IMG/VR virus record: IMGVR_UViG_3300025137_000064
Location: 1 to 49,168 of that record
Reading direction: 5' to 3' (one strand)
Source: a virus
DNA: 49,168 nucleotides
This document shows positions 5,890 through 11,774 of this stretch, piece after piece. The notes beneath the pieces were generated by a model that was not told the origin of the DNA, made no database searches, and was given only the letters and a program-made list of their open reading frames with translations. The translations under genes were made by a program, and so were the position numbers. Each line of letters opens with the position of its first letter. The first letter of the stretch is position 1.

Positions 5890-5897
5890 TACTTCTT

Positions 5898-5903
5898 TAT
5901 TTA
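5898..5903 (-). promoter_or_regulatory. Class B promoter of 19-aa peptide
   Basis: TAAATA within AAATAAATAAAG; 8 nt to the ATG, longer than the usual 5. Confidence 0.4.
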
Positions 5904-5918
5904 TTTTACGAAAGTTGA

Positions 5919-6095
5919 TTACTTTGAAAACTGAACGTCTTCGATAGTAAATTCAACAGCTCGTCTCAGATCATGCAATTCTTTATCAACTTTAGCAAAC
6001 CTCTGTTCAATAATTGCAGCATACGCTTTAATCAACGAGACTTTATTATCGATGCTGTAGTTAATGACTTCCTCTGAATGATTATTTTCTTTCAT
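5919..6095 (-). CDS. Hypothetical protein, 58 aa
   Basis: MKENNHSEEVINYSIDNKVS then helices ending FTIEDVQFSK. Residues about 8-25 are nearly identical to the N-terminus of the 106-aa protein at 4015-4335, indicating duplication or a shared interaction module. Class A promoter at 5 nt. Function unknown. Confidence 0.65.
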   Translation of the reverse strand: MKENNHSEEVINYSIDNKVSLIKAYAAIIEQRFAKVDKELHDLRRAVEFTIEDVQFSK

Positions 6096-6100
6096 ACCTA

Positions 6101-6116
6101 ATTATATCTGAGTTCC
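6101..6116 (-). promoter_or_regulatory. Class A promoter of 58-aa gene (5919-6095)
   Basis: GGAACTCAGATATAAT; 5-nt gap. Confidence 0.85.
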
Positions 6117-6120
6117 TTAT

Positions 6121-6429
6121 CTATCTCCAATAACCTCTCATGAATTTGGTCATCTCTATGTAATTCATCGCTCTCTTTCCTCCGTATTGTATTGTCTCTG
6201 TAGGAACTTCTCCCCAATCCTCACATAAATGATCCCACATTATAGGATCAGTCTCTTCTGCTGGAGCTTGTTGTCGAGTAATATCTGCATACTCTTTAAC
6301 AACCTTATTATACTCTTCAAGCCTGTTCTCCTCTCCCCCTCTTATTTCCTCCGCTAACTCTGATATTCTTAAAACTATTTCACCTCTCTTTTTAAATTTA
6401 GGCTTAGTTGTTCGCTTGTAAGTTTTCAT
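6121..6429 (-). CDS. Hypothetical protein, 102 aa
   Basis: A basic start (MKTYKRTTKPKFKKRGEIVL) is followed by a helical acidic middle and a C-terminus with MTKFMRGYWR. The start codon has GGGAG about 14 nt upstream and TATAAAAT between, but no class A site. The leader contains the structured element at 6446-6505, so expression may be controlled through the 5' RNA. Confidence 0.65.
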   Translation of the reverse strand: MKTYKRTTKPKFKKRGEIVLRISELAEEIRGGEENRLEEYNKVVKEYADITRQQAPAEETDPIMWDHLCEDWGEVPTETIQYGGKRAMNYIEMTKFMRGYWR

Positions 6430-6445
6430 ATTTTATATACTCCCA

Positions 6446-6505
6446 CCTAGCCTCTCCCTTTCGGGTTGTAGGCGTGAAGATTTTGACGCCTCGTTATTTG
6501 CTAGG
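6446..6505 (-). ncRNA. Candidate three-way-junction RNA, possible leader element
   Basis: On the minus strand CCTAGC pairs with GCTAGG (closing stem). Inside are AGGCGT/ACGCCT with a 10-nt loop and CCC-GAAA-GGG, a short GNRA-capped hairpin. The layout is a small three-way junction directly between the tRNA-like gene and the 102-aa gene. I do not recognise a known riboswitch; the structure is read by eye only. Confidence 0.4.
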
Positions 6506-6509
6506 AGCA

Positions 6510-6630
6510 GGCCTGAGCGGGATTCGAACCCGCATTCCTCTATAGACGCTCGCGAGCGCACATCACGGTAAAATGCACTTTACCGATATGGGTTTTATAT
6601 AGAGGTCTTACCTTATTAGATGATCAGGCC
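6510..6630 (-). tRNA. tRNA-like RNA with expanded anticodon arm, 121 nt
   Basis: The acceptor stem GGCCTGA/TCAGGCC and T-arm GCGGG-TTCGAAT-CCCGC are perfect, and a GG-containing D-loop follows the 5' strand. In place of a 17-nt anticodon arm there is an 8-bp stem CCTCTATA/TATAGAGG enclosing about 50 nt. That insert folds into two hairpins (CGGTAAA/TTTACCG and the palindrome CGCTCGCGAGCG). No CCA is encoded, unlike the three other tRNAs. It could be an intron-containing tRNA, a pseudogene or a tRNA-like regulatory RNA. The anticodon cannot be assigned. Confidence 0.5.
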
Positions 6631-6645
6631 ATATTTTGTTTTTAT

Positions 6646-6661
6646 ATTATACTGTAGTTCC
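6646..6661 (-). promoter_or_regulatory. Class A promoter of tRNA-like RNA
   Basis: GGAACTACAGTATAAT, 15 nt before the mature 5' end. The GGAAC box begins in the stop codon of the upstream gene. Confidence 0.85.
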
Positions 6662-6750
6662 TAAAGTCCTCGACCATCAAACTCTATCTCGTTTTCTACT
6701 GTCTCGAGCATCTCCTCAACAATATCTTTAATCTCTTGTTCTTCGGGCAT
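6661..6750 (-). CDS. Acidic micro-protein, 29 aa
   Basis: MPEEQEIKDIVEEMLETVEN then EIEFDGRGL: a single acidic helix. Start set by a class A promoter at 5 nt; stop TAG overlaps the tRNA-like gene promoter. No family recognised. Confidence 0.55.
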   Translation of the reverse strand: MPEEQEIKDIVEEMLETVENEIEFDGRGL

Positions 6751-6755
6751 ATCTA

Positions 6756-6771
6756 ATTATACGAGAGTTCC
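6756..6771 (-). promoter_or_regulatory. Class A promoter of 29-aa gene
   Basis: GGAACTCTCGTATAAT; 5-nt gap. Confidence 0.8.
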
Positions 6772-7139
6772 TATCGAGCGTTCGTTACTGATGTTTCTGA
6801 ATAGATTACTCCATTACCATCAGCGCTGCTTCCTACTTGAGCACCAGTGGAGAGATCAAAAGCTACTAAATCTTCGTGATGATCTCTATATGCCTCAATG
6901 TATCGTAAAGCTTCTCCTAACGTTTCAGTTAGTTCGAGTCGTTCATTAGTATAGTCATTAACGATTCGAACTTCAAAACCTTTCAGTTGAGAGGCTTCAA
7001 TAATTACAGGCTCTAAAACCTGTATATCTTCTGCAACATTCTCTTCTTTATTATCATTAACCGATAATGCATACTGAACATACAGGATGGTTAGTACGAA
7101 ACAAACGAATATTCTTAGTTCTAGGGTATCTTTTTTCAT
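6771..7139 (-). CDS. Membrane-anchored or secreted protein, 122 aa
   Basis: MKKDTLELRIFVCFVLTILY starts a hydrophobic N-terminal segment (residues about 9-27), an uncleaved anchor or signal peptide. An acidic, mostly beta-like domain of about 95 residues follows (VIIEASQLKGFEVRIVNDYT). Topology would place it in the periplasm. Its ATG is 3 nt from the stop of 7143-7355. No family recognised. Confidence 0.6.
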   Translation of the reverse strand: MKKDTLELRIFVCFVLTILYVQYALSVNDNKEENVAEDIQVLEPVIIEASQLKGFEVRIVNDYTNERLELTETLGEALRYIEAYRDHHEDLVAFDLSTGAQVGSSADGNGVIYSETSVTNAR

Positions 7140-7142
7140 AAA

Positions 7143-7355
7143 TTAAACTGGTTCAGGGTACAGTTGATTCCAATCTTCAGGAGAAACTCCGGAAATAAGA
7201 AACTCCCTTTCATCTGCTGAAAGATAAGGAAGAGCGTCTTGAATATTAACTCCACCCTTTTTCCACCTAACATAATCGTTAGGATTCATCTCAATCTCCA
7301 TAATATTGACCCTTCCAGTCACAGGAGAAGTTTTTTCTATCTCATACTTTTGCAT
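7143..7355 (-). CDS. Conserved phage hypothetical protein, 70 aa
   Basis: The pattern SPVTGRVNIMEIEM ... RWKKG ... ALPYLSADEREFLISGVSPE resembles a small family found across many unrelated phages (SP-G-N-M ... F/YL-EREFL-SG-EEW). No biochemical role is known to me. First gene of a two-gene unit with the membrane protein at 6771-7139; class A promoter at 5 nt. Confidence 0.65.
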   Translation of the reverse strand: MQKYEIEKTSPVTGRVNIMEIEMNPNDYVRWKKGGVNIQDALPYLSADEREFLISGVSPEDWNQLYPEPV

Positions 7356-7360
7356 ACCTA

Positions 7361-7376
7361 ATTATATCTAAGTTCC
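7361..7376 (-). promoter_or_regulatory. Class A promoter of 7355-6771 unit
   Basis: GGAACTTAGATATAAT; 5-nt gap. Same 16 bases as the sigma-factor promoter at 11667-11682. Confidence 0.85.
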
Positions 7377-7604
7377 ATCTTCAATCTCTTTAAGCCGAGT
7401 TTGAGTATAACCATTCTTCTTTTCAATTTCATATTGAAGCAGAAGATCTACTTCTATATCTCTTAGATAACGTTTCAAATTCTTTCTAAAGTTATTCTCC
7501 GTATGAGATACTTCTTCAATCCTCGAAAAGATTCTATGAAGCATTTCTGAATATGTCCACTCAATGTTCTTAATCATCTTACTAATATTCTTTCTGATCT
7601 CCAT
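7368..7604 (-). CDS. Basic helical hypothetical protein, about 78 aa
   Basis: From the chosen ATG the protein begins MEIRKNISKMIKNIEWTYSE and is helical, with a basic middle (NNFRKNLKRYLRDIEVDLLL). It overlaps the 3' end of 7582-7815 by 23 nt; in-frame ATGs at 7616, 7619 and 7643 are alternatives. No promoter of its own, so probably translationally coupled. Confidence 0.55.
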   Translation of the reverse strand: MEIRKNISKMIKNIEWTYSEMLHRIFSRIEEVSHTENNFRKNLKRYLRDIEVDLLLQYEIEKKNGYTQTRLKEIEDGT

Positions 7605-7815
7605 GTGCTTCAGCATCATCCCAACCAGATTTATATTCCTCAACCTCTTTCTCTGTCATATCACGTTCAATAATCTCAGGAGAGTTGTATGTATCTCCCA
7701 TGAAATAATGAGGCTTATAAGGCCTACCGTAATAATAATCAGCTGTTCCTCTGTCGAAGGGTCCTCCATGTCTATGTACGAATGTTGTTAGTTCTTCTTT
7801 ATTAAATTTCGGCAT
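7582..7815 (-). CDS. Hypothetical protein, 77 aa
   Basis: MPKFNKEELTTFVHRHGGPF then DRGTADYYYGRPYKPHYFMG: Tyr/His/Gly-rich N-terminal half and an acidic C-terminal half (EVEEYKSGWDDAEAHGDQ). This HGGPFDRGxADxYYGRxxxPHY pattern looks like a conserved phage signature, but I cannot name the family. Class A promoter at 6 nt. Confidence 0.65.
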   Translation of the reverse strand: MPKFNKEELTTFVHRHGGPFDRGTADYYYGRPYKPHYFMGDTYNSPEIIERDMTEKEVEEYKSGWDDAEAHGDQKEY

Positions 7816-7821
7816 ACTATA

Positions 7822-7837
7822 ATTATATCAGAGTTCC
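7822..7837 (-). promoter_or_regulatory. Class A promoter of 77-aa gene
   Basis: GGAACTCTGATATAAT; 6-nt gap. Confidence 0.85.
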
Positions 7838-8103
7838 TAAAGGAGTTTCTTCTTCAGATACTGTTCAGGAGTAGCTAACGCATTTCGGAAATTAGAGAGA
7901 TCAACAATAATATCATCTAGGACTTCTCTCATATGCTGATGTTCTCTACTGCTTTCGATATTACCTCTTACAAAATCCATAATATGCTCTTCAATATTTT
8001 CATGAGGCATATAAACTCCTTCTTCAATAGGCTCAGAGCTATAAGGGGCTTCAGGAAGAACTGCAAAGTCTCCGTTTTTAAGATGCATAACGTCGTTGTT
8101 CAT
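7837..8103 (-). CDS. Acidic hypothetical protein, 88 aa
   Basis: MNNDVMHLKNGDFAVLPEAP is followed by an acidic helical region and a basic end (EQYLKKKLL). No family recognised; class A promoter at 5 nt, and its TAG stop runs into the next GGAAC. Confidence 0.65.
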   Translation of the reverse strand: MNNDVMHLKNGDFAVLPEAPYSSEPIEEGVYMPHENIEEHIMDFVRGNIESSREHQHMREVLDDIIVDLSNFRNALATPEQYLKKKLL

Positions 8104-8108
8104 ACCTA

Positions 8109-8124
8109 ATTATATCAGAGTTCC
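8109..8124 (-). promoter_or_regulatory. Class A promoter of 88-aa gene
   Basis: GGAACTCTGATATAAT; 5-nt gap. Confidence 0.85.
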
Positions 8125-8324
8125 TTACTGGTTTCGCTTTCGTAATAATCTTCTTCGTCAAATGGCGTTATCTCTTCAAAATAACTGACTAATACTTTAT
8201 CTCCAGCCTCATCATATGTAAATGTTTCCTCTGTAATGAGACCATCCTCAACGATGCGTTGAAAAATAACTCTGCCGGCCTCATCCCGAAGGCAGCCGGC
8301 AGAGTTGTCATCTAACTTTTCCAC
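8115..8324 (-). CDS. Acidic protein with YD-like repeats, 69 aa, GTG start
   Basis: Two short motifs of the form RDEAGRVIF and TYDEAGDKVLVS resemble single YD repeats, and the C-terminus is very acidic. The GTG start overlaps the end of 8312-8527. A perfect 12-bp inverted repeat (8268-8306) lies in codons 7-19 and could fold in the mRNA near the ribosome start site. Function unknown. Confidence 0.55.
   Translation of the reverse strand: MEKLDDNSAGCLRDEAGRVIFQRIVEDGLITEETFTYDEAGDKVLVSYFEEITPFDEEDYYESETSKEL
8268..8306 (-). repeat. Perfect 12-bp inverted repeat inside a gene start
   Basis: AACTCTGCCGGC and GCCGGCAGAGTT are separated by 15 nt, in the 5' coding region of 8115-8324. In RNA it would be a very stable GC-rich hairpin in an otherwise AT-rich region. 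Confidence 0.8.
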
Positions 8325-8527
8325 TCTGAATCTCGTTTAATCGACTTGATCGTTTCAACTACTTCATTATGATGAGCGATAATCTCTACTTTCTTTTCAA
8401 TTTCTACGCCTAGATCAGGATGCTCTCCTATAGCTACTTGATTATTCAAATAGGTTTCTAGATCTGCTCTAGCGATATCTCGTAGAGCTTCGTGCTTTTT
8501 CTTAATTGCTTTTAAATGTGCGTTCAT
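8312..8527 (-). CDS. Helical hypothetical protein, 71 aa
   Basis: MNAHLKAIKKKHEALRDIAR then VEIIAHHNEVVETIKSIKRD; probably a helical hairpin or coiled coil. TAAAAT precedes the ATG, with no class A site; it may be read through from 8748. Overlaps the next gene by 13 nt. Confidence 0.6.
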   Translation of the reverse strand: MNAHLKAIKKKHEALRDIARADLETYLNNQVAIGEHPDLGVEIEKKVEIIAHHNEVVETIKSIKRDSEWKS

Positions 8528-8547
8528 TATTTTAGGTTCTTACTTTC

Positions 8548-8748
8548 TTACTTATGGACTAGAGTAAAAGCTACGCTATTTGCTCCTGGTACTGCTTGAA
8601 TATCAGCATCAATTAACTTTACTTGAACATCCGGCCCATCAGCGGTTGCACAAGTTCCTATCTTTCCGATAACTACTTCTGAAAAATCATTAATGTTACC
8701 ATGTTTCTCAAAAAATTTGATATGCTCTTTAAGCTCTCCTAATCTCAT
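8548..8748 (-). CDS. Small hypothetical protein, 66 aa
   Basis: MRLGELKEHIKFFEKHGNIN then SEVVIGKIGTCATADGPDVQ and a beta-like C-terminus. The arrangement (short helix, then DFSEVVIG and VKLIDADI strands) resembles small phage proteins of unknown function. Class A promoter at 6 nt. Confidence 0.65.
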   Translation of the reverse strand: MRLGELKEHIKFFEKHGNINDFSEVVIGKIGTCATADGPDVQVKLIDADIQAVPGANSVAFTLVHK

Positions 8749-8754
8749 ACTATA

Positions 8755-8770
8755 ATTATATCAGAGTTCC
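8755..8770 (-). promoter_or_regulatory. Class A promoter of 66-aa gene
   Basis: GGAACTCTGATATAAT; 6-nt gap. Confidence 0.85.
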
Positions 8771-8773
8771 TAT

Positions 8774-8944
8774 CTAGCTGTCTTCCTTACTTACAAACTC
8801 TTTCTCTGTAAGGGTCGCTAAAAATCCTTTTTTCTTAAATTTAGCTACTTTTTTATGAGCTGTAGCATAACTGAATGGACCGATAGCAGCTACTCTTTCA
8901 AAACGGTGATCATAGATTTCGACAATATATTCTTGGTCTTTCAT
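8774..8944 (-). CDS. Small basic hypothetical protein, 56 aa
   Basis: MKDQEYIVEIYDHRFERVAA then a Lys-rich helix (AHKKVAKFKKKGFLATLTEK). A start 15 nt further upstream (MYNKN) is rejected because this ATG lies 6 nt after a class A hexamer. No family recognised. Confidence 0.65.
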   Translation of the reverse strand: MKDQEYIVEIYDHRFERVAAIGPFSYATAHKKVAKFKKKGFLATLTEKEFVSKEDS

Positions 8945-8950
8945 ATTCTT

Positions 8951-8966
8951 ATTATACATGGGTTCC
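8951..8966 (-). promoter_or_regulatory. Class A promoter of 56-aa gene
   Basis: GGAACCCATGTATAAT; 6-nt gap. Placed 9 nt downstream of the tRNA-Arg CCA end. Confidence 0.8.
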
Positions 8967-8975
8967 TTTTAAAAA

Positions 8976-9052
8976 TGGCACGCTCTATAGGATTCGAACC
9001 TATGACCCACAGCTTAGAAGGCTGTTGCTCTATCCATCTGAGCTAAGAGCGC
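8976..9052 (-). tRNA. tRNA-Arg(TCT)
   Basis: Acceptor GCGCTCT/AGAGCGT with a G-U closing pair, D-arm AGCTCAG...GAGC, anticodon stem ACAGC/GCTGT with loop CTTCTAA (anticodon TCT, reads AGA/AGG), 5-nt variable loop, T-loop TTCGAAT, encoded CCA. AGA is frequent in these AT-rich phage genes, so it probably tops up the host supply. Confidence 0.93.
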
Positions 9053-9065
9053 TTATTTCAAATTA

Positions 9066-9081
9066 ATTATACCAGAGTTCC
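9066..9081 (-). promoter_or_regulatory. Class A promoter of tRNA-Arg
   Basis: GGAACTCTGGTATAAT; 13 nt to the mature tRNA 5' end. With no protein start nearby, it shows that the motif is transcriptional. Confidence 0.88.
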
Positions 9082-9086
9082 GAAAT

Positions 9087-9419
9087 TTACTTCTCATAAC
9101 GTTTACCGTCAAATACACATACAAAATAAAGAGGATGTTTCCATGTATTTTTTACTTTATGAAACATTCCATTAGGAATTAAAACCACATCGCTCCCAGC
9201 AACAGAAAACGTTTCTTCTCCTAGAGTCATTTCTCCATATCCATACTGAAAGAAATAAACCTCTTCTTGTCCTTCATGACTATGACCTCTTGTCTCTTTA
9301 CCTGGTTTTAAGAGTGTACTACTTACTACTAGGTTTTTAAGATGTTTATTATCTTTAAGTAAGTACGTCTCGTTATCTTTAACTATTTCACCACCAATAT
9401 TATTAATAGGTACCTTCAC
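9087..9419 (-). CDS. Cupin-fold protein, 110 aa
   Basis: A single cupin barrel. Motif 1 is GKETRGHSHEGQEEVYFFQY (residues about 40-59), with two His and Glu as metal ligands. Motif 2 is PNGMFHKVKN (about 82-91), with the last His. Cupin_2 proteins include sugar isomerases, dioxygenases and sugar-binding regulators; the substrate cannot be told. A role with the nucleotide-sugar genes is possible but they are 7 kb away. GTG start assumed because no ATG is in frame. Confidence 0.75.
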   Translation of the reverse strand: MKVPINNIGGEIVKDNETYLLKDNKHLKNLVVSSTLLKPGKETRGHSHEGQEEVYFFQYGYGEMTLGEETFSVAGSDVVLIPNGMFHKVKNTWKHPLYFVCVFDGKRYEK

Positions 9420-9464
9420 CTCACATATACCAATCTACCTTTATATTCTACCCTCTAACGTCTC

Positions 9465-9668
9465 TTATTCAAGGCGCCAAATCTTATTTTCCTGATCATA
9501 ATTACTCCAGGGCTTTTCAGCAAATACTATACCCGCAACTAATTTGTTTAAATGGTTATCGTTTAAAGTATTCAGAACCTTTTCAAATGTTTTTATATCT
9601 TTGTATGAAGAAGAAGATTTTTCATTAATAAGCTCCATTATCTTATCAATCTTTTCTTCCTTATCCAT
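9465..9668 (-). CDS. Small hypothetical protein, 67 aa
   Basis: MDKEEKIDKIMELINEKSSS then helices ending QENKIWRLE. A TAAATA core lies 5 nt upstream, so it is predicted late and perhaps virion-related. No family recognised. Confidence 0.6.
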   Translation of the reverse strand: MDKEEKIDKIMELINEKSSSSYKDIKTFEKVLNTLNDNHLNKLVAGIVFAEKPWSNYDQENKIWRLE

Positions 9669-9673
9669 ACAAT

Positions 9674-9679
9674 TATTTA
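9674..9679 (-). promoter_or_regulatory. Class B promoter of 67-aa gene (9465-9668)
   Basis: CTAAATA, 5 nt before the ATG. Confidence 0.65.
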
Positions 9680-9710
9680 GGTCTTCTAGACCTTAGTAAC
9701 TGTATGTTAA

Positions 9711-10070
9711 CTATCTTTTTCCTCCATGATATTCTACAGCGTGTCCTTCTTCTAGAAGCATCTTATTAGCATTACTCTCATCCTCATTAGGACTTATAAG
9801 CTCTCCTAATAGCCTACCGAACTTACCTTTCTTATCAATTGAAGTTCTGATAACCATCTTATCACCCCATGAAGCTAAAATATCAATCAGTCTAGCTTTG
9901 GCAGCCAGCCCTTTTGCTTTCTCTTCTAAATCCCTCGTTCTGCATTCAGGAGTATTAATACCTTTCAATCTAACTCTCTCTTTAATGTGCATGTTAAACC
10001 CACAGTCAATTGTTACATCTACTGTATCACCATCGACAACTCTTCTTAACTCTGCATTGTATTCGTACAT
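9711..10070 (-). CDS. Staphylococcal-nuclease-like (SNase/TNase) protein, 119 aa
   Basis: A complete minimal SNase OB-fold. VVDGDTVDVTID (residues 11-22) holds the calcium-binding Asp, RLKGINTPE (34-42) the catalytic Arg and Glu, and KKGKFGRLLGE (80-90) the second catalytic Arg. The family hydrolyses DNA and RNA. No signal peptide, so it should act in the cytoplasm, perhaps in host nucleic-acid degradation. The TAAATA core 5 nt upstream predicts late expression, so a head- or tail-borne nuclease is also possible. Confidence 0.85.
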   Translation of the reverse strand: MYEYNAELRRVVDGDTVDVTIDCGFNMHIKERVRLKGINTPECRTRDLEEKAKGLAAKARLIDILASWGDKMVIRTSIDKKGKFGRLLGELISPNEDESNANKMLLEEGHAVEYHGGKR

Positions 10071-10075
10071 GTTGT

Positions 10076-10081
10076 TATTTA
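10076..10081 (-). promoter_or_regulatory. Class B promoter of SNase-like gene
   Basis: TAAATA, 5 nt before the ATG, overlapping the end of the upstream lipoprotein gene. Confidence 0.65.
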
Positions 10082-10285
10082 TTTGTCTGCTAGTGGTAAT
10101 TCAACAGGAGTCCATACATTATTAACTCTAATCATGTAAGGTACAGTTGAACATTTACCTGTATCATCATCCATCGGAAATATTAAGATGGAATCATATT
10201 TTTCAAATAGCTCGTCATTAAGCTTTCTATTTTTTATACTCGAACAGGAAGTAAGAGTTAGTGCGAGAATTATATATTTAAACAT
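10079..10285 (-). CDS. Predicted lipoprotein, 68 aa
   Basis: [20 protein letters not shown]: short basic start, hydrophobic core and lipobox LTSC with Cys14 as lipidation site. The mature part is about 55 residues. An in-frame start 30 nt upstream would spoil the signal sequence. The ATG overlaps the TAA of the preceding gene (TAATG), so the two lipoproteins are translationally coupled. Possible roles are outer-membrane spanin subunit or superinfection exclusion; neither is demonstrated. Confidence 0.65.
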   Translation of the reverse strand: MFKYIILALTLTSCSSIKNRKLNDELFEKYDSILIFPMDDDTGKCSTVPYMIRVNNVWTPVELPLADK

Positions 10286-10512
10286 TATCTTAGTGCTGGT
10301 CGATATGAGCGGCAAACTACTCTTCTAGGGGCTCCTCTATATCTAATATAATCTGGTCTAGTATCAAATCTATAATTAAATTGATACAAGTGATTAGTCG
10401 GTAGAACTCTATAATAACGAGGGGTAGGAGTAACAGTCCTTACCGTATACGTATCAAGAGTACAGGATGATAATAATATGACTGATAGTAGAGATAGAAT
10501 AATTGATTTCAT
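10285..10512 (-). CDS. Predicted basic lipoprotein, 75 aa
   Basis: [20 protein letters not shown] with lipobox LSSC (Cys17). The mature region is unusually rich in Arg and Tyr ([29 protein letters not shown]), giving a strongly cationic surface. Its ATG overlaps the sigma-factor stop (ATGA), so sigma factor and both lipoproteins form one operon. The pairing with a second lipoprotein is unusual. Confidence 0.65.
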   Translation of the reverse strand: MKSIILSLLSVILLSSCTLDTYTVRTVTPTPRYYRVLPTNHLYQFNYRFDTRPDYIRYRGAPRRVVCRSYRPALR

Positions 10513-11660
10513 GATGCTTTATGATCTGTAATCATATTTAGTAGCTTTCTTATAGCTTTAGCTTCTATCTGACGAATTCTTTCCCTCGTAACAGTATAAG
10601 TATCACCAACTTCTTCAAGAGTTCGCTTAATACCATCGTTCATACCAAATCTCATCTTAAGTACATCTACCTCTCTATTCGTTAGAGAACTTAAAGTAAA
10701 CGTTAAGTTATCTTTCAGAACTTCGAAAGCAGCATCTGAGCTACTATCGGTATTAAACTCTCGTTCATCTTCAATAAAGTCAGCAATAGTAGTATTACCA
10801 CTATCACCAACAGGAGCATCTAGAGAGATAGGATGCATAGCAATCTTTAGAATAGACTTAACCCGAGTAGCAGGCATTTTAAGCTCATGAGCAATCTCTT
10901 CTGCAGAAGGTTCACAGCCTCCAGATTGAAGCAGCGTACGTTGAACTCTAAAGATCTTATTGATAGTATCAATCATATGCATAGGTACACGAATAGTTCT
11001 TCCAGTCTCTCCTACACATTTAATAATAGACTGCCTGATCCACCAAGTAGCATAAGTAGAAAACTTATAGCCTCTCTTATATTCAAACTTCTCTACAGCT
11101 TTAATCAAGCCGAGATTACCTTCTTGAATCAAATCAAGTAAAGCTACCCCTCTATTAGTATACTTCTTAGCGATACTTACCACTAGTCTTAAGTTAGCCT
11201 GAGCCATCTCACCCTTAGCTTTACTCATATCTCTTAATGCTTTACTCATAGTAGATTTACTACTATCACCTACATTATTACAAAGACTAAGCTTAGCCAT
11301 TTTCTTAAAGCTGAATCGCTCATAAAGCTTTTTAGCCTTCGCTTTACTACATTTACCTTTATGAATCTCTACTCTAGATACTTTAATCAGATGACGGAGA
11401 CCTTTCATATACTTCTCCTTAGAAGGAGTATCTACGACTTCATCAAGTCGCGTCTTACCATTTAAGATATCTTTAGCTACTTGCTCGTAATTCTTAAAGC
11501 AGTTTTCATCTGAATAGAGAATATTGAAAGCCTTATTCTCAGCAGTCTCGATTCGTTTAAAGATTTCAACTTCTTGCTCCTTAGTTAGGAGCTCCGTCTG
11601 ACCCATTTGCTTCATATATGCGCGGATAGGATCGTTCGCGCGTTCTTTAGTTTCTGGCAT
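10509..11660 (-). CDS. Phage-encoded sigma-70-family RNA polymerase sigma factor, 383 aa
   Basis: Full primary-sigma architecture without region 1.1. Region 1.2 is [11 protein letters not shown] (10-20). A non-conserved insert spans about 40-145. Region 2 spans 150-229, with [26 protein letters not shown] and [15 protein letters not shown]. Region 3 spans about 230-300, and region 4 about 320-378 with [13 protein letters not shown]. Gln210 equals E. coli Q437, but the next contact positions T440/R441 are Ile213/Lys214. The region 4.2 helix is nearly RpoD-like. It should recruit host core polymerase. It has its own class A promoter, so autoregulation is possible. T4-like phages normally carry only the much smaller gp55. 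Confidence 0.93.
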   Translation of the reverse strand: MPETKERANDPIRAYMKQMGQTELLTKEQEVEIFKRIETAENKAFNILYSDENCFKNYEQVAKDILNGKTRLDEVVDTPSKEKYMKGLRHLIKVSRVEIHKGKCSKAKAKKLYERFSFKKMAKLSLCNNVGDSSKSTMSKALRDMSKAKGEMAQANLRLVVSIAKKYTNRGVALLDLIQEGNLGLIKAVEKFEYKRGYKFSTYATWWIRQSIIKCVGETGRTIRVPMHMIDTINKIFRVQRTLLQSGGCEPSAEEIAHELKMPATRVKSILKIAMHPISLDAPVGDSGNTTIADFIEDEREFNTDSSSDAAFEVLKDNLTFTLSSLTNREVDVLKMRFGMNDGIKRTLEEVGDTYTVTRERIRQIEAKAIRKLLNMITDHKAS

Positions 11661-11666
11661 TATCTA

Positions 11667-11682
11667 ATTATATCTAAGTTCC
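11667..11682 (-). promoter_or_regulatory. Class A promoter of the sigma factor gene
   Basis: GGAACTTAGATATAAT; 6-nt gap to the ATG. Confidence 0.85.
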
Positions 11683-11708
11683 TTTAACGTTTTTAACTCC
11701 ACATAATA

Positions 11709-11743
11709 TAATCTCTTTTACAACTAAGTTCAACAAGAGATTA
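11709..11743 (-). other. Inverted repeat between sigma gene and tRNA-Leu
   Basis: TAATCTCTT and AAGAGATTA (9 bp) are separated by 17 nt, in the 90-nt spacer after the tRNA pair. No T-run. Possible processing or termination signal for the tRNA transcript. A 27-codon reading frame overlaps it but has no support. Confidence 0.4.
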
Positions 11744-11774
11744 CAATTATTTTGCATGAAGTTCCTTTTTAAAA

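Noticed and set aside
8115-8324. Rhs/YD-repeat toxin fragment
   Set aside because: Only two weak motifs in 69 residues; common in small phage proteins and no toxin neighbour.
422-8970. AGGAAC upstream of starts read as a Shine-Dalgarno sequence
   Set aside because: It lies about 21 nt from the AUG, too far for a ribosome-binding site, and it also precedes tRNA genes.
428-8970. GGAACT read as an ECF/sigma-E -35 box
   Set aside because: Sigma-E -35 (GGAACTT) needs about 16 nt to its -10; here TATAAT follows after five bases, always.
11674-11757. 27-codon gene between sigma factor and tRNA-Leu
   Set aside because: It overlaps the sigma promoter and a 9-bp inverted repeat, and lacks a promoter or ribosome-binding site.
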